Source of the DNA: Sphingomonadales bacterium Ga0077559
Lineage (GTDB): Bacteria; Pseudomonadota; Alphaproteobacteria; Sphingomonadales; Sphingomonadaceae
DNA: 41,218 nt
Direction of reading: 5' to 3'
Assembly: GCA_001464315.1 (NCBI GenBank)
Contig: LNFK01000063.1
Span: 1-41,218, forward strand
Under the pieces are notes generated by a model. The model was given only the letters and a program-made list of their open reading frames with translations, searched no databases and was not told the DNA's origin. Shown here in pieces: positions 33,893 to 41,218 of this stretch. The stretch's first letter is position 1, and the number at the start of each line of letters is the position of its first letter. Both the position numbers and the translations under genes were made by a program.

Positions 33893-34186
33893 ATGGCAGG
33901 GCCGCAATCACCGAAATATATAGCTGAACGGGCAGACCAATTGCTGGTCGAGCCACTCGACGCGATGACGCTGATATATCAGCGGCGTTCAGGAATAACG
34001 CATATCGTGGCCGAGCCCGTGCCCGAGATACTGGCTGTTATGGGCGGGGATGCGCTCAGCGCAGCGGAGGTCGCTGCATGGCTGGCAGCGCAGTTTGATT
34101 TGGACGCTACCGACGCGGAAGCCGTCGTTGCAACGCGGCTGGAGGAACTGGCCGCTTTGGGACTATTGGAACGTGTCCGTGCATGA
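33893..34186 (+). CDS. PqqD-like peptide chaperone, HPr-rel-A system
   Basis: The 97-residue protein has the PqqD winged-helix shape: beta-strand DQLLVEPLDAMTLIYQRRSGITHIV, where PqqD has its peptide-grasping strands, then an all-helical second half (AAEVAAWLAAQFDLDATDAEAVVATRLEEL). PqqD-family proteins carry a precursor peptide to a modifying enzyme. I recall a TIGRFAM type named for the HPr-rel-A system that pairs such a protein with an HprK-related kinase and a nucleotidyltransferase, which is the order here. I chose ATG 33893, with TAGG 8 bases upstream. The last bases overlap the kinase gene. The function is unproven. Confidence 0.75.
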   Translation: MAGPQSPKYIAERADQLLVEPLDAMTLIYQRRSGITHIVAEPVPEILAVMGGDALSAAEVAAWLAAQFDLDATDAEAVVATRLEELAALGLLERVRA

Positions 34187-35033
34187 ATTCCGCGTTAAGG
34201 TAGGGCCTGTCGCATTCCGCATCTGTTCGGCGTGGAAGCGGCCGATTGACCAGTTGGCTGACCTGTATCGCGATTATCCGACGCCCGAAATTCCCGATTA
34301 TTCGGTTCGGCTGGAGGCGAGGAGTCCCTTCCGCCGTTTCATCAGGCCATCGATAACGCTGGGCGGTGATTATATGCTTCCTGATGCCGCGCCTTTACCT
34401 TTGGCGCAAGGATTGTTGGCCGCCGAAATGGCGATGAACCTGCAGGTGGCGCTGGGCTGGCGTCGGCATCTGCTGCTACACGCCAGCGCTGTTGAAAAAG
34501 ACGGCAAGGCGCTGATTATGACTGGCGCTTCGGGATCGGGCAAATCGACGCTGGCGGCAATGCTGGGGCACAAAGGCTGGCGCTTCATGGGTGATGAGTT
34601 CGTCCTGATCGATTTGGTAAATGGCGAAGCGGCTCCGTTTCCACGCATGATTTCGCTCAAGAACGAAGCCATCGGAGCGATGCAAGCAAGCGCACTAGAC
34701 GGCCGCTTCGGACCTTTGATGATCGGTACACCCAAAGGCGATATCCGCCATCTCGTCCCGGCCCGTGACGCAATCGCGCAGATCGCCGTGTCCGCAACAC
34801 CAGCATTGCTGCTGTTTCCAAGCTTCGGTTACGAACCTGCAGTACGCGAGATTGGCGCGAGCGAAGTTTTCATGCGCTTGACGCAGGCATCGACCAACTA
34901 TGTCGCATTGGGAGAAGCCGGATTTACGACGCTCACGCGCTTTATCAAAACGGTACCGGCGCGCGCCATCGATTATCGCGACGGCATCGAGGCTGCGGCG
35001 TTGGTCAACCAGCTATGGGACGAGCTCGCGTGA
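34179..35033 (+). CDS. HprK-related kinase A
   Basis: The 284-residue protein has a P-loop GASGSGKST near residue 113, as in HPr kinase/phosphorylase, and a Walker-B-like MGDEFVLIDL about 25 residues later. True HprK acts on HPr of the sugar phosphotransferase system and has a longer N-terminal domain; neither an HPr gene nor PTS genes are here. I assign the HprK-related kinase A type, known from the HPr-rel-A gene set. The GTG start at 34179 overlaps the PqqD-like stop, and its stop overlaps the nucleotidyltransferase start as GTGA, so three genes are translationally linked. The phosphorylated target is unknown. Confidence 0.78.
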   Translation: MHEFRVKVGPVAFRICSAWKRPIDQLADLYRDYPTPEIPDYSVRLEARSPFRRFIRPSITLGGDYMLPDAAPLPLAQGLLAAEMAMNLQVALGWRRHLLLHASAVEKDGKALIMTGASGSGKSTLAAMLGHKGWRFMGDEFVLIDLVNGEAAPFPRMISLKNEAIGAMQASALDGRFGPLMIGTPKGDIRHLVPARDAIAQIAVSATPALLLFPSFGYEPAVREIGASEVFMRLTQASTNYVALGEAGFTTLTRFIKTVPARAIDYRDGIEAAALVNQLWDELA

Positions 35034-36040
35034 CGCGGAATGCGATGCTTCTGGTCGAGGCACTGCGCGACCCGGCCAGCACGGCAAGTCTTGACGCCGA
35101 TGGCTGGGCCGCTTTGCTGTCAATGGCGCGTGCCGAGCAATTGATTGGTACGCTGGCGCGGCGACTGACCGGCTTGCTAATACCAGACGCAGTTGAGCGA
35201 ATATTGGACGAGGCGCGAGTCAACGCCGAATATCAGCGCCGTTCGGCCTTATGGGAAGCCGACTGCGCGCGCCGCGCTTTGGCGGGTTATTCGGGCAAGG
35301 TCGTGCTGATGAAAGGCGCCGCCTATGCCGCCGAAGGATTGAAGGCGTCCGAAGGCCGCCATATCGGCGATCTCGACATCATGGTCGCGCGCGCCGATTT
35401 GCCGCAGGTCGAGGCGGCGTTGCTGGCGGCGGGTTGGGATTGGGTGAAGGAAGACGCCTATGACGACGCCTATTACCGCGATCACATGCACGAACTGCCA
35501 CCGCTGATCCACAAAGAGCGCGACCGGATGATCGACGTGCACCACACGATATTGCCGCTCACGGCGCGGCCGAAGCCGGACGCGGCGGGGATGTTGGCTG
35601 ACGCGGTTATGCTGGAAAACGGGTTCTACGTTTTCAGCCCGACTGACATGGTCATGCATAGCGCCGCGCACCTGTTCGCCGATGGCGAACTTGATGGTGG
35701 CCTGCGCAATCTTTGGGACATCCATTGCCTGCTGATGGAATTTAATGACGATTCCTTTTGGTCAGCCTTGAAGTCCCGAGCTGAACATCATCAGTTATCG
35801 CACGCTATATATTGCGCCACTCGCTTGGCGCATCAGCTATACGGCACCGAGATCCCGAAGGACTGGCGAAACCGACACCGGCAAGATAAATGGTATATCA
35901 TGCGCCTAACCGCCCGCGACGATTGGGGCAGGGGTACGTGCAAATTCATCCGTTTAGTCTTCTACATTCGTTCGCACTGGCTAAGGATGCCACCGCTGAT
36001 GCTATTGCGGCACTTATGGGTGAAGTGGCGGAAGGGATAG
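35030..36040 (+). CDS. Nucleotidyltransferase family protein (PF14907-type)
   Basis: The 336-residue protein has the nucleotidyltransferase metal motif GDLDIMV near residue 120, preceded by GRHI, and a Lys/Gly segment VVLMKGAAYAAEG in front. Downstream are helical regions and a histidine-rich segment (DVHHTILPL). This matches the uncharacterised nucleotidyltransferase family PF14907 as I recall it, often found beside PqqD-like or peptide-modification genes. It could transfer a nucleotide or a sugar nucleotide to a protein or peptide. GTG 35030 overlaps the kinase stop, so it is coupled. The C terminus is basic (RHLWVKWRKG). Confidence 0.78.
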   Translation: MTRNAMLLVEALRDPASTASLDADGWAALLSMARAEQLIGTLARRLTGLLIPDAVERILDEARVNAEYQRRSALWEADCARRALAGYSGKVVLMKGAAYAAEGLKASEGRHIGDLDIMVARADLPQVEAALLAAGWDWVKEDAYDDAYYRDHMHELPPLIHKERDRMIDVHHTILPLTARPKPDAAGMLADAVMLENGFYVFSPTDMVMHSAAHLFADGELDGGLRNLWDIHCLLMEFNDDSFWSALKSRAEHHQLSHAIYCATRLAHQLYGTEIPKDWRNRHRQDKWYIMRLTARDDWGRGTCKFIRLVFYIRSHWLRMPPLMLLRHLWVKWRKG

Positions 36041-36198
36041 CTGCGGCTGCGCGCTTGCGCCATTTTGTTTCACGCGATGGATGCGAAATTTTTTAGAGGT
36101 TAGTTCTATAATGAAACCCTGCCCCACCTTTCGATGATGATGAGGATGATGTTTTCGATGTCGTCTTCAGAATCTTCCCGTCCTTTGCGTGAAACCAT

Positions 36199-36876
36199 TC
36201 AATTCAGTGCTAACCTTTCCAGCGAACCGATGAGTTCATCGAAATGGTCGATCACCGCATCGGCTCTTAACTCCGCAACTGGCCCATGCAAAAACCCAAA
36301 GCTGACTGCCACGCTCGGCACGCCTGCATTTTTTGCCGCCATTACGTCGTAGATCGAATCGCCGACATAGGCCGCGCTTCCGCCGCCACAGCGTTTGATC
36401 ATTTCGAATATCGGTGCGCCCGACGGCTTTGCGTTTTTCTTGCCCAGCGTATCGGCCCCTAAGATACAGCCCATGCGGTGCGCGAGGTCTAGATCAGTGA
36501 GCAATTTGACCGCGAGGCTCTCGAACTTGTTGGTGACCACCGCATAACGCACGCCCATCGCGTCGAACTGGTCAAGCACTTCCAACGCGCCATCAAAAGG
36601 GCGGCTATGGACCGAAACATTGGCTTCGTAATAGCTGAGCATCTGCCGGTAGAGCGGCTTGAAATCGTCGCCGGGGATGCCTCCGGTCGCTTCCAGCCCT
36701 TGTTGCAGCATTAGCTTTGCCCCGCCGCCGATATGTTGCTTCACCGCTTCGGTGGAAAGCAAAGGCCTGCCGACTCCCGCTAGTACGTGATTAACCGCTG
36801 CGGTTAGGTCGCCGCTGGTATCAACCAATGTGCCGTCCAGATCGAAGCCGATGATGCCGAAGGGAAATTTTGTCAT
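36199..36876 (-). CDS. gph: Phosphoglycolate phosphatase (HAD superfamily)
   Basis: The 225-residue HAD phosphatase has motif I FDLDGTLVD, with the nucleophile Asp, motif II VTNKFE, motif III Lys in KPSGAP and motif IV GDSIYDVMAA. The cap-domain position and GGGAKLML segment fit Gph, which removes 2-phosphoglycolate made during DNA repair or oxygenase activity. I chose ATG 36876; a TTG 12 bp upstream is less likely. It diverges from glmU with 62 bp between starts. The 158-bp space between its end and the nucleotidyltransferase gene holds only a GATGATG repeat and no gene I can support. Confidence 0.9.
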   Translation of the reverse strand: MTKFPFGIIGFDLDGTLVDTSGDLTAAVNHVLAGVGRPLLSTEAVKQHIGGGAKLMLQQGLEATGGIPGDDFKPLYRQMLSYYEANVSVHSRPFDGALEVLDQFDAMGVRYAVVTNKFESLAVKLLTDLDLAHRMGCILGADTLGKKNAKPSGAPIFEMIKRCGGGSAAYVGDSIYDVMAAKNAGVPSVAVSFGFLHGPVAELRADAVIDHFDELIGSLERLALN

Positions 36877-36938
36877 GTCGTCCGGCAATTGGCCGCTTGT
36901 TCTGGAAACTGCAACAATTTGCTGTAATGGGCGAAGCC

Positions 36939-38282
36939 ATGACCCAGATAGCAGCCATCATCCTCGCCGCGGGCAAAGGCACCCGCATGAAATCCGATCT
37001 GCACAAGGTGCTGCACCCGATAGCCGGCCGACCGATGCTGATGCATTTGCTTGGCAGCTTCGCCGAGTTGAAACCGGCCAAGCAGATCGTGGTAGCAGGT
37101 GACCGGCGCGAACAGTTGGAAGCAGCGTTGGCGGGCAGCGACGTGCAGACCGTCGTTCAGGACCCGCAATTGGGCACTGCGCATGCGGCACTGATGGCAA
37201 AGCAGGCCTTGGCCGGTTTTGACGGACTGGTGCTGATCTGCTTTGGCGATTGCCCGTTTTTGTGCGCTGCGACAGTGCGGCGGCTGTGCGATGCATTGTC
37301 GGGTGATGCCAAAGTCGCTGTCCTCGGCTTCCGTCCAGAAGACACAGCCGCTTATGGCCGGATCATCGCCGATGCCGACGGCAGCGTGACAAAAATGATT
37401 GAACATAAGGATGCAACCGAAGCTGAACGCGAGGTCAACCTGTGCAATTCAGGCGTCATCGTCGCGCATAGCGACAATATGTGGCGACTACTTGAGGCGG
37501 TTGGCAACGAAAATGCAGCGGGCGAATATTATCTGCCCGATGTGACGACTCATGCGATCAAAGAAGGTGCGCGCGTTGTCGTCGTCGAAACCGATGCCGA
37601 CGAGGTTGCCGGGGTGAACAGCCGAGCCGAGCTAGCCGAGATGGAGGCAAAATGGCAAAAGCGGCGGCGCAAGACGGCGATGGATGACGGCGCAACATTG
37701 ATTGCGCCAGAAACCGTTTGGTTTGCCGCTGACACTTCGATTGGCCGCGATGTCCTGATCGAACCCAATGTGTTTTTCGGCCCCGGTGTGACCGTTGCTG
37801 ATAAGGTGAACATCCGGGCGAATTGCCATATCGAAGGTGCGATAATCGGCGAGGACTGTGAGGTTGGCCCCTTCGCGCGATTGCGTCCCGGTACGGTTCT
37901 TAAAGAAAAAGCCAAGATCGGCAATTTCGTCGAGGTCAAGAAGTCACGGCTGGGCAAAGGCGCGAAGGCCAACCATCTGAGCTATATCGGCGATGCCGAT
38001 GTAGGCGCTGGCGCAAATATCGGTGCGGGAACGATTACCTGTAACTATGACGGCTATTTCAAATATCAAACGGTGATCGGCGAGGGTGCGTTTATCGGAA
38101 GCAACTCAGCCCTTATAGCGCCGGTAAAAATAGGCCGTGATGCAATCGTCGCAGCGGGCAGCGCGGTGAGCCGAGACGTAGCCGACGGCGAACTCCGCAT
38201 GGTCCGCGCCGAGCAGCTGGTAAAACCAGGTTGGGCGGATAGGTTTCACGACGCGATGCGGAAGAAGAAGGAAGGAAAATGA
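36939..38282 (+). CDS. glmU: Bifunctional UDP-GlcNAc pyrophosphorylase/glucosamine-1-P acetyltransferase
   Basis: The 447-residue enzyme joins an N-terminal uridyltransferase (IILAAGKGTRMKSDLHKVLHP at residues 6-26) to a C-terminal left-handed beta-helix acetyltransferase (hexapeptide repeats through VNIRANCHIEGAIIGEDCEVG, and the catalytic His-Lys region LRPGTVLKEKAKIGNF). It makes UDP-GlcNAc for peptidoglycan and lipid A. ATG 36939 gives the usual MTQIAAIILAAG start. glmS, the earlier enzyme of the pathway, lies 1.1 kb downstream past a toxin-antitoxin pair. The stop overlaps the next gene as ATGA. Confidence 0.97.
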   Translation: MTQIAAIILAAGKGTRMKSDLHKVLHPIAGRPMLMHLLGSFAELKPAKQIVVAGDRREQLEAALAGSDVQTVVQDPQLGTAHAALMAKQALAGFDGLVLICFGDCPFLCAATVRRLCDALSGDAKVAVLGFRPEDTAAYGRIIADADGSVTKMIEHKDATEAEREVNLCNSGVIVAHSDNMWRLLEAVGNENAAGEYYLPDVTTHAIKEGARVVVVETDADEVAGVNSRAELAEMEAKWQKRRRKTAMDDGATLIAPETVWFAADTSIGRDVLIEPNVFFGPGVTVADKVNIRANCHIEGAIIGEDCEVGPFARLRPGTVLKEKAKIGNFVEVKKSRLGKGAKANHLSYIGDADVGAGANIGAGTITCNYDGYFKYQTVIGEGAFIGSNSALIAPVKIGRDAIVAAGSAVSRDVADGELRMVRAEQLVKPGWADRFHDAMRKKKEGK

Positions 38283-38646
38283 CCGAGCAGCAAGGGCTGC
38301 ACCACTTGGGAAAATTCTCCGAACTTTTTGGTTCACCATGGTTTAAACTCGGCGAATGGGACAAGGTCGGTTTCCGACATAGTGATGACACCGAACGTTT
38401 TGGTCGACATTGCTACGATCATGGCTGGGTAACCGAGCTTGACTGGCCGGAATGGGCCAAAACGGACGAGGCCCAAAACTTGCGCGATTCGGACGTCATT
38501 CGAAGACAGGCAACGCCCGAGCAACTCGCCAAATTATTAACTGTGGCTATTCGTCAAAGTCGATTGTTGAAGGCGGGATGATCGCTTGGCATGAAAATGG
38601 TTGGCTGCGCGCGATTTGCCAACGAGCGCAGTCGCTGTCCACTTGA
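38279..38646 (+). pseudogene. Frameshifted DUF6508-like gene
   Basis: Frame 1 gives 100 residues (MTEQQGLHHLGKFSELFG... to IRQSRLLKAG), with GWVTELDWPEWAKTDEAQNL and TPEQLAKLLTVAIRQ as DUF6508-type segments, then a stop at 38579-38581. In the next frame, from about 38566, VEGGMIAWHENGWLRAICQRA continues in the style of the family end and stops at 38646. A single missing base near 38564 (TT instead of TTT) would restore Arg-Phe-Val-Glu-Gly. It may be a genuine pseudogene or a read error. The ATG overlaps the glmU stop. DUF6508 is named from memory. Confidence 0.6.
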
Positions 38647-38676
38647 CATGATATCATGATATGATATCAATATATC
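38643..38676 (+). promoter_or_regulatory. Promoter and palindromic operator of the vapBC-type pair
   Basis: TTGACA (38643-38648) is a -35-like element. Two perfect 8-bp palindromes TGATATCA lie at 38649-38656 and 38662-38669, 13 bp apart, and a related TATATCATGA follows into the start codon. Ribbon-helix-helix antitoxins bind such short symmetric sites, so antitoxin autoregulation is likely. The leader before ATG 38677 is very short or absent. Confidence 0.7.
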
Positions 38677-38985
38677 ATGACTCGAATCCTCGCCGACCTG
38701 CCTGATGAAGACATCAAATGGCTCGACAAGCTCGCGGCCGACCAAGGCAAGTCGCGTGCCTCGATACTGCGTGAGGCGGTGGCGGCTTATCGTGCAGAGG
38801 CACCTTCTCTCGGCAATACCGACTGGCTTGAGGCTGGTTTTGGTTTGTGGGCCAAATATGGCTTCACCGAGGACGGCATGGAATATCAGAACCGTCTGCG
38901 CGAGGAATGGGTGCGGGAGTGGGACCCGGATTATGATCCCTCGAAGCATGGCCCTTTGTCAGATGAGAAAGACGTCGCTGCGTGA
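38677..38985 (+). CDS. Ribbon-helix-helix antitoxin, VapB-like
   Basis: The 102-residue protein has an N-terminal ribbon-helix-helix: MTRILADLPDEDIKWLDKLA, then QGKSRASILREAVAAYRAEA. Its acidic, flexible C terminus (YGFTEDGMEYQNRLREEW onward) would cover the toxin. It overlaps the PIN-domain toxin gene by 4 bp (GTGA), the usual antitoxin-first order. The dimer would bind the palindromes just upstream. It lies between glmU and glmS together with the toxin, which suggests a later insertion in a once continuous glm pair. Confidence 0.85.
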   Translation: MTRILADLPDEDIKWLDKLAADQGKSRASILREAVAAYRAEAPSLGNTDWLEAGFGLWAKYGFTEDGMEYQNRLREEWVREWDPDYDPSKHGPLSDEKDVAA

Positions 38986-39362
38986 GCGACATCTATTTTG
39001 ATACCAATATCATTATCGATGCGCTGGCGAGGAGGCCCCAGGCACTTGCCGAGCTGCGCCGCGCTAAGCGGCAATGGATCAGCCGCATGACCTGGATCGA
39101 GGTCCTTGCCGGCATGCCAGTGCCTGCGCGCGCCGAAACCGAGGCCTATCTGCAGAATTATTCGATACGTGAGTTATCGCCTGAGATTGCGCGCCGCGCC
39201 GCTGATCTACGTTTCAACAAGCGTTCGCTCAAATTGCCGGACGCGGTGATTTTCGCATCGGCGCAGGAGCATGGCGCGATCCTCGTCACACGCAACATCA
39301 GCGATTTTCCCGCAAACATGCCGGGCATCCGTGTTCCCTATATCACTCCAGACAAGGTTTAA
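38982..39362 (+). CDS. PIN-domain RNase toxin, VapC-like
   Basis: The 126-residue PIN protein has the acidic metal residues: Asp7 in YFDTNIIIDAL, Glu in TWIEVLAG near 40, Asp in KLPDAVIFASA near 88, and Asp in TRNISDFP near 107. PIN toxins cut RNA, commonly initiator tRNA or rRNA. GTG start 38982 overlaps the antitoxin stop. The end of the gene lies 5 bp before glmS, and the glmS ribosome site AAGG is within its last codons. Confidence 0.88.
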   Translation: MSDIYFDTNIIIDALARRPQALAELRRAKRQWISRMTWIEVLAGMPVPARAETEAYLQNYSIRELSPEIARRAADLRFNKRSLKLPDAVIFASAQEHGAILVTRNISDFPANMPGIRVPYITPDKV

Positions 39363-39367
39363 TTTTC

Positions 39368-41191
39368 ATGTGCGGAATTATCGGAATTGTTGGCAAATCG
39401 CCTGTCTCGGATCGTCTGGTCGACGGGCTGAAGCGGATGGAGTATCGAGGGTATGACTCTGCCGGCGTCTGCACTGTGTACGATGGTCAGCTCGTCCGCC
39501 GCCGCGCCGAGGGCAAGCTTGCCAACCTTGTGCAGGTGCTCAAAACCGACGATGCCCCTGGTAACATAGGCATAGCGCACACACGCTGGGCGACGCATGG
39601 TGCGCCGACGACGTCCAACGCGCACCCGCATGCGACTGGCGAGGTTGCGCTCGTCCACAACGGCATAATCGAAAATTTCAAGCAGTTGCGCGATGAACTG
39701 ACCGCACGCGGGCGGACTTTCGAGAGCGAAACCGATACCGAGGTTGTCGCGCATCTGGTGTCCGAACAGGTCGAGGTAGGCCATTCGCCCGCCGAGGCGG
39801 TGAAGGCTGTGCTTCCCCGCCTGCGCGGTGCGTTTGCGCTTGCGATTGCCTTCCGCGAGTTTCCCGATTTCCTGATCGGCGCTCGTCTCGGTTCGCCGCT
39901 GGTCGTCGGTTATGGCGAGGGCGAGACCTATTTGGGTTCGGACGCACTCGCATTAGCCCCGCTGACGCAGCAGATTGCCTATCTGGAAGAAGGCGACTGG
40001 GTCGTCATCGCCCGCGAAGGCGCACAGATTTTCGATAAGGATAACAATCCTGTAGAGCGTGAAGTTACCACGTCGGGCGTGTCAGCGGCGCAAATCGAAA
40101 AGGGCAATTATCGCCATTATATGCAGAAGGAGATTTTTGAGCAGCCCACCGTGGTTGCGCAGACGCTTTCCAGCTATATCCGCCCGCTTGAACAGACCGT
40201 TGCGCTGCCGCAGATGGATTTCGACCTGGCGGGGGTGAAACGGATCACCATCGTTGCCTGCGGGACCTCTTACTACGCGGGCATGGTCGCCAAATACTGG
40301 TTTGAAACCTTCGCGCGCGTGCCGGTCGATATCGATGTTGCGTCCGAATTCCGTTACCGCGATCCGGTGTTGGAAGAAGGCGGGTTGGCGCTATTCATTT
40401 CGCAATCGGGCGAAACGGCTGACACGCTCGCCGCGCTTCGCCATTGCAAGGAAAATGGCCAGACCATCGCGGTTGTCGTCAACGTGCCGACGTCGAGCAT
40501 GGCGCGCGAGGCGGACCTGTTGCTCCCCACGCATGCCGGGCCGGAAATCGGCGTTGCTTCAACCAAGGCGTTTACTTGCCAACTTGCGGTTCTCGCCGCA
40601 CTCGCAGCGCATCTGGCGTTGGTGAAGGGCAAACTTTCGGCAGAGGAAGAACGCGACATCGTTCGACATCTTATTGAGGCCCCTGCCGCGCTAAACGCCG
40701 CGTTGGCGCATGATGAAGACATTGCCGCGATGGCTCACCTGATCGCGCCAGCGCGCGATGTGCTCTATCTCGGCCGCGGTCCCGATTATCCGTTGGCGAT
40801 GGAAGGCGCGCTCAAGCTCAAGGAAATCAGCTACATCCACGCCGAGGGTTATGCATCGGGCGAAATGAAACACGGACCAATCGCGTTGATCGACGAAGCC
40901 GTGCCCGTCATCGTCCTCGCGCCATCAGGCCCATTGTTCGAAAAGACGGTCAGCAACATGCAAGAAGTCCGCGCCCGAGGCGGCAAGGTCGTGTTGATAT
41001 CCGATGCTGAAGGTATCGCCGAAGCCGGAGAAGGTTGCCTGGCCACCATTGAAATGCCGTCGGTGCATCCACTGATTGCGCCGTTGGTCTATGCCGTGCC
41101 GGTGCAGTTGCTCGCCTATCATGTTGCGTGCGCGAAAGGGACCGATGTCGACCAGCCTCGGAACTTGGCGAAGAGTGTGACGGTGGAGTAG
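39368..41191 (+). CDS. glmS: Glutamine--fructose-6-phosphate aminotransferase
   Basis: The 607-residue enzyme has the N-terminal Ntn amidotransferase domain with Cys2 exposed (MCGIIGIVG), HTRWATHG and HNGIIENF. Two SIS sugar-isomerase domains follow, with SQSGETADTLAAL near 350 and a second at LYLGRGPDYPLAMEGALKLKE. It ends in the usual tail PRNLAKSVTVE. It makes glucosamine-6-phosphate, the entry to UDP-GlcNAc. There is no glmS-ribozyme-like structure upstream, as expected outside Gram-positives. The gene is complete and 27 bp remain in the window. Confidence 0.97.
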   Translation: MCGIIGIVGKSPVSDRLVDGLKRMEYRGYDSAGVCTVYDGQLVRRRAEGKLANLVQVLKTDDAPGNIGIAHTRWATHGAPTTSNAHPHATGEVALVHNGIIENFKQLRDELTARGRTFESETDTEVVAHLVSEQVEVGHSPAEAVKAVLPRLRGAFALAIAFREFPDFLIGARLGSPLVVGYGEGETYLGSDALALAPLTQQIAYLEEGDWVVIAREGAQIFDKDNNPVEREVTTSGVSAAQIEKGNYRHYMQKEIFEQPTVVAQTLSSYIRPLEQTVALPQMDFDLAGVKRITIVACGTSYYAGMVAKYWFETFARVPVDIDVASEFRYRDPVLEEGGLALFISQSGETADTLAALRHCKENGQTIAVVVNVPTSSMAREADLLLPTHAGPEIGVASTKAFTCQLAVLAALAAHLALVKGKLSAEEERDIVRHLIEAPAALNAALAHDEDIAAMAHLIAPARDVLYLGRGPDYPLAMEGALKLKEISYIHAEGYASGEMKHGPIALIDEAVPVIVLAPSGPLFEKTVSNMQEVRARGGKVVLISDAEGIAEAGEGCLATIEMPSVHPLIAPLVYAVPVQLLAYHVACAKGTDVDQPRNLAKSVTVE

Positions 41192-41218
41192 AAATAACCA
41201 CTTCGGGGTTCTTGTTGT

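Noticed and set aside
36134-36160. GATGATGATGAGGATGATG as a microsatellite or acidic protein
   Set aside because: It is under 30 bp, and the frame through it overlaps gph on the other strand with no supporting features.
38641-38680. ATGATATCATG repeats as a CRISPR or tandem array
   Set aside because: The units are short palindromes before an antitoxin, not spaced repeats with unique spacers.

Overview
The window looks like chromosome of an aerobic alphaproteobacterium of the order Sphingomonadales, close to Erythrobacter, Sphingopyxis or Sphingorhabdus. The reasons are a LOV-HTH protein very like EL222 of Erythrobacter litoralis, a DUF2794 gene next to a short serine acetyltransferase, extended PstA and PstC permeases, an RcnB-like periplasmic protein and a carotenoid-dependent rhodopsin. 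All assignments are from reading motifs and remembered families; no search was run. No insertion sequence, prophage, rRNA or CRISPR array is seen.

Layout. 1-914: two ExbD genes (the first cut by the window edge) and a terminator. 930-4810: an M20 peptidase, then a light island with a carotenoid cleavage gene (blh) and a DTE-type proton-pumping rhodopsin on the minus strand, and a divergent blue-light LOV-HTH transcription factor. 4912-6006: a secreted glycine-zipper protein with about nine GYYD..GRW repeats. 6332-8280: glnB-glnA behind a near-perfect sigma-54 promoter. 8296-13640: a quinohaemoprotein alcohol dehydrogenase, a DJ-1/PfpI protein, an RcnB-like protein, a small lipoprotein and a thiolase. 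13716-17890: an acyl-CoA synthetase, an aldehyde dehydrogenase, tRNA-Leu(CAA) and an SDR. 18022-21514: a small membrane protein, an LplT-like MFS carrier, then pgsA-moaD-moaE-GST as an overlapping run. 21511-24538: oxyR diverging from cysE-DUF2794, and a second SDR.

24641-33291 is a complete phosphate-starvation locus: a phosphate porin with an 11-bp phased Pho box, facing phoR-pstS-pstC-pstA-pstB-phoU-phoB on the minus strand, with a second Pho box inside the 3' end of phoR. 33440-36040 is a four-gene cassette: a Tat-exported small protein, a PqqD-like chaperone, an HprK-related kinase and a PF14907-type nucleotidyltransferase. This is the best candidate for a poorly described system. 36199-41191 holds gph, then glmU and glmS (UDP-GlcNAc supply) separated by a frameshifted DUF6508-like gene and a VapBC-type toxin-antitoxin pair with a palindromic operator.

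The two most interesting units are the light island, where one intergenic region separates a blue-light sensor from a rhodopsin system and so suggests that light controls light harvesting, and the HprK/PqqD/nucleotidyltransferase cassette with a candidate exported substrate. Gene packing is very tight: four convergent pairs have stop codons that overlap or abut.
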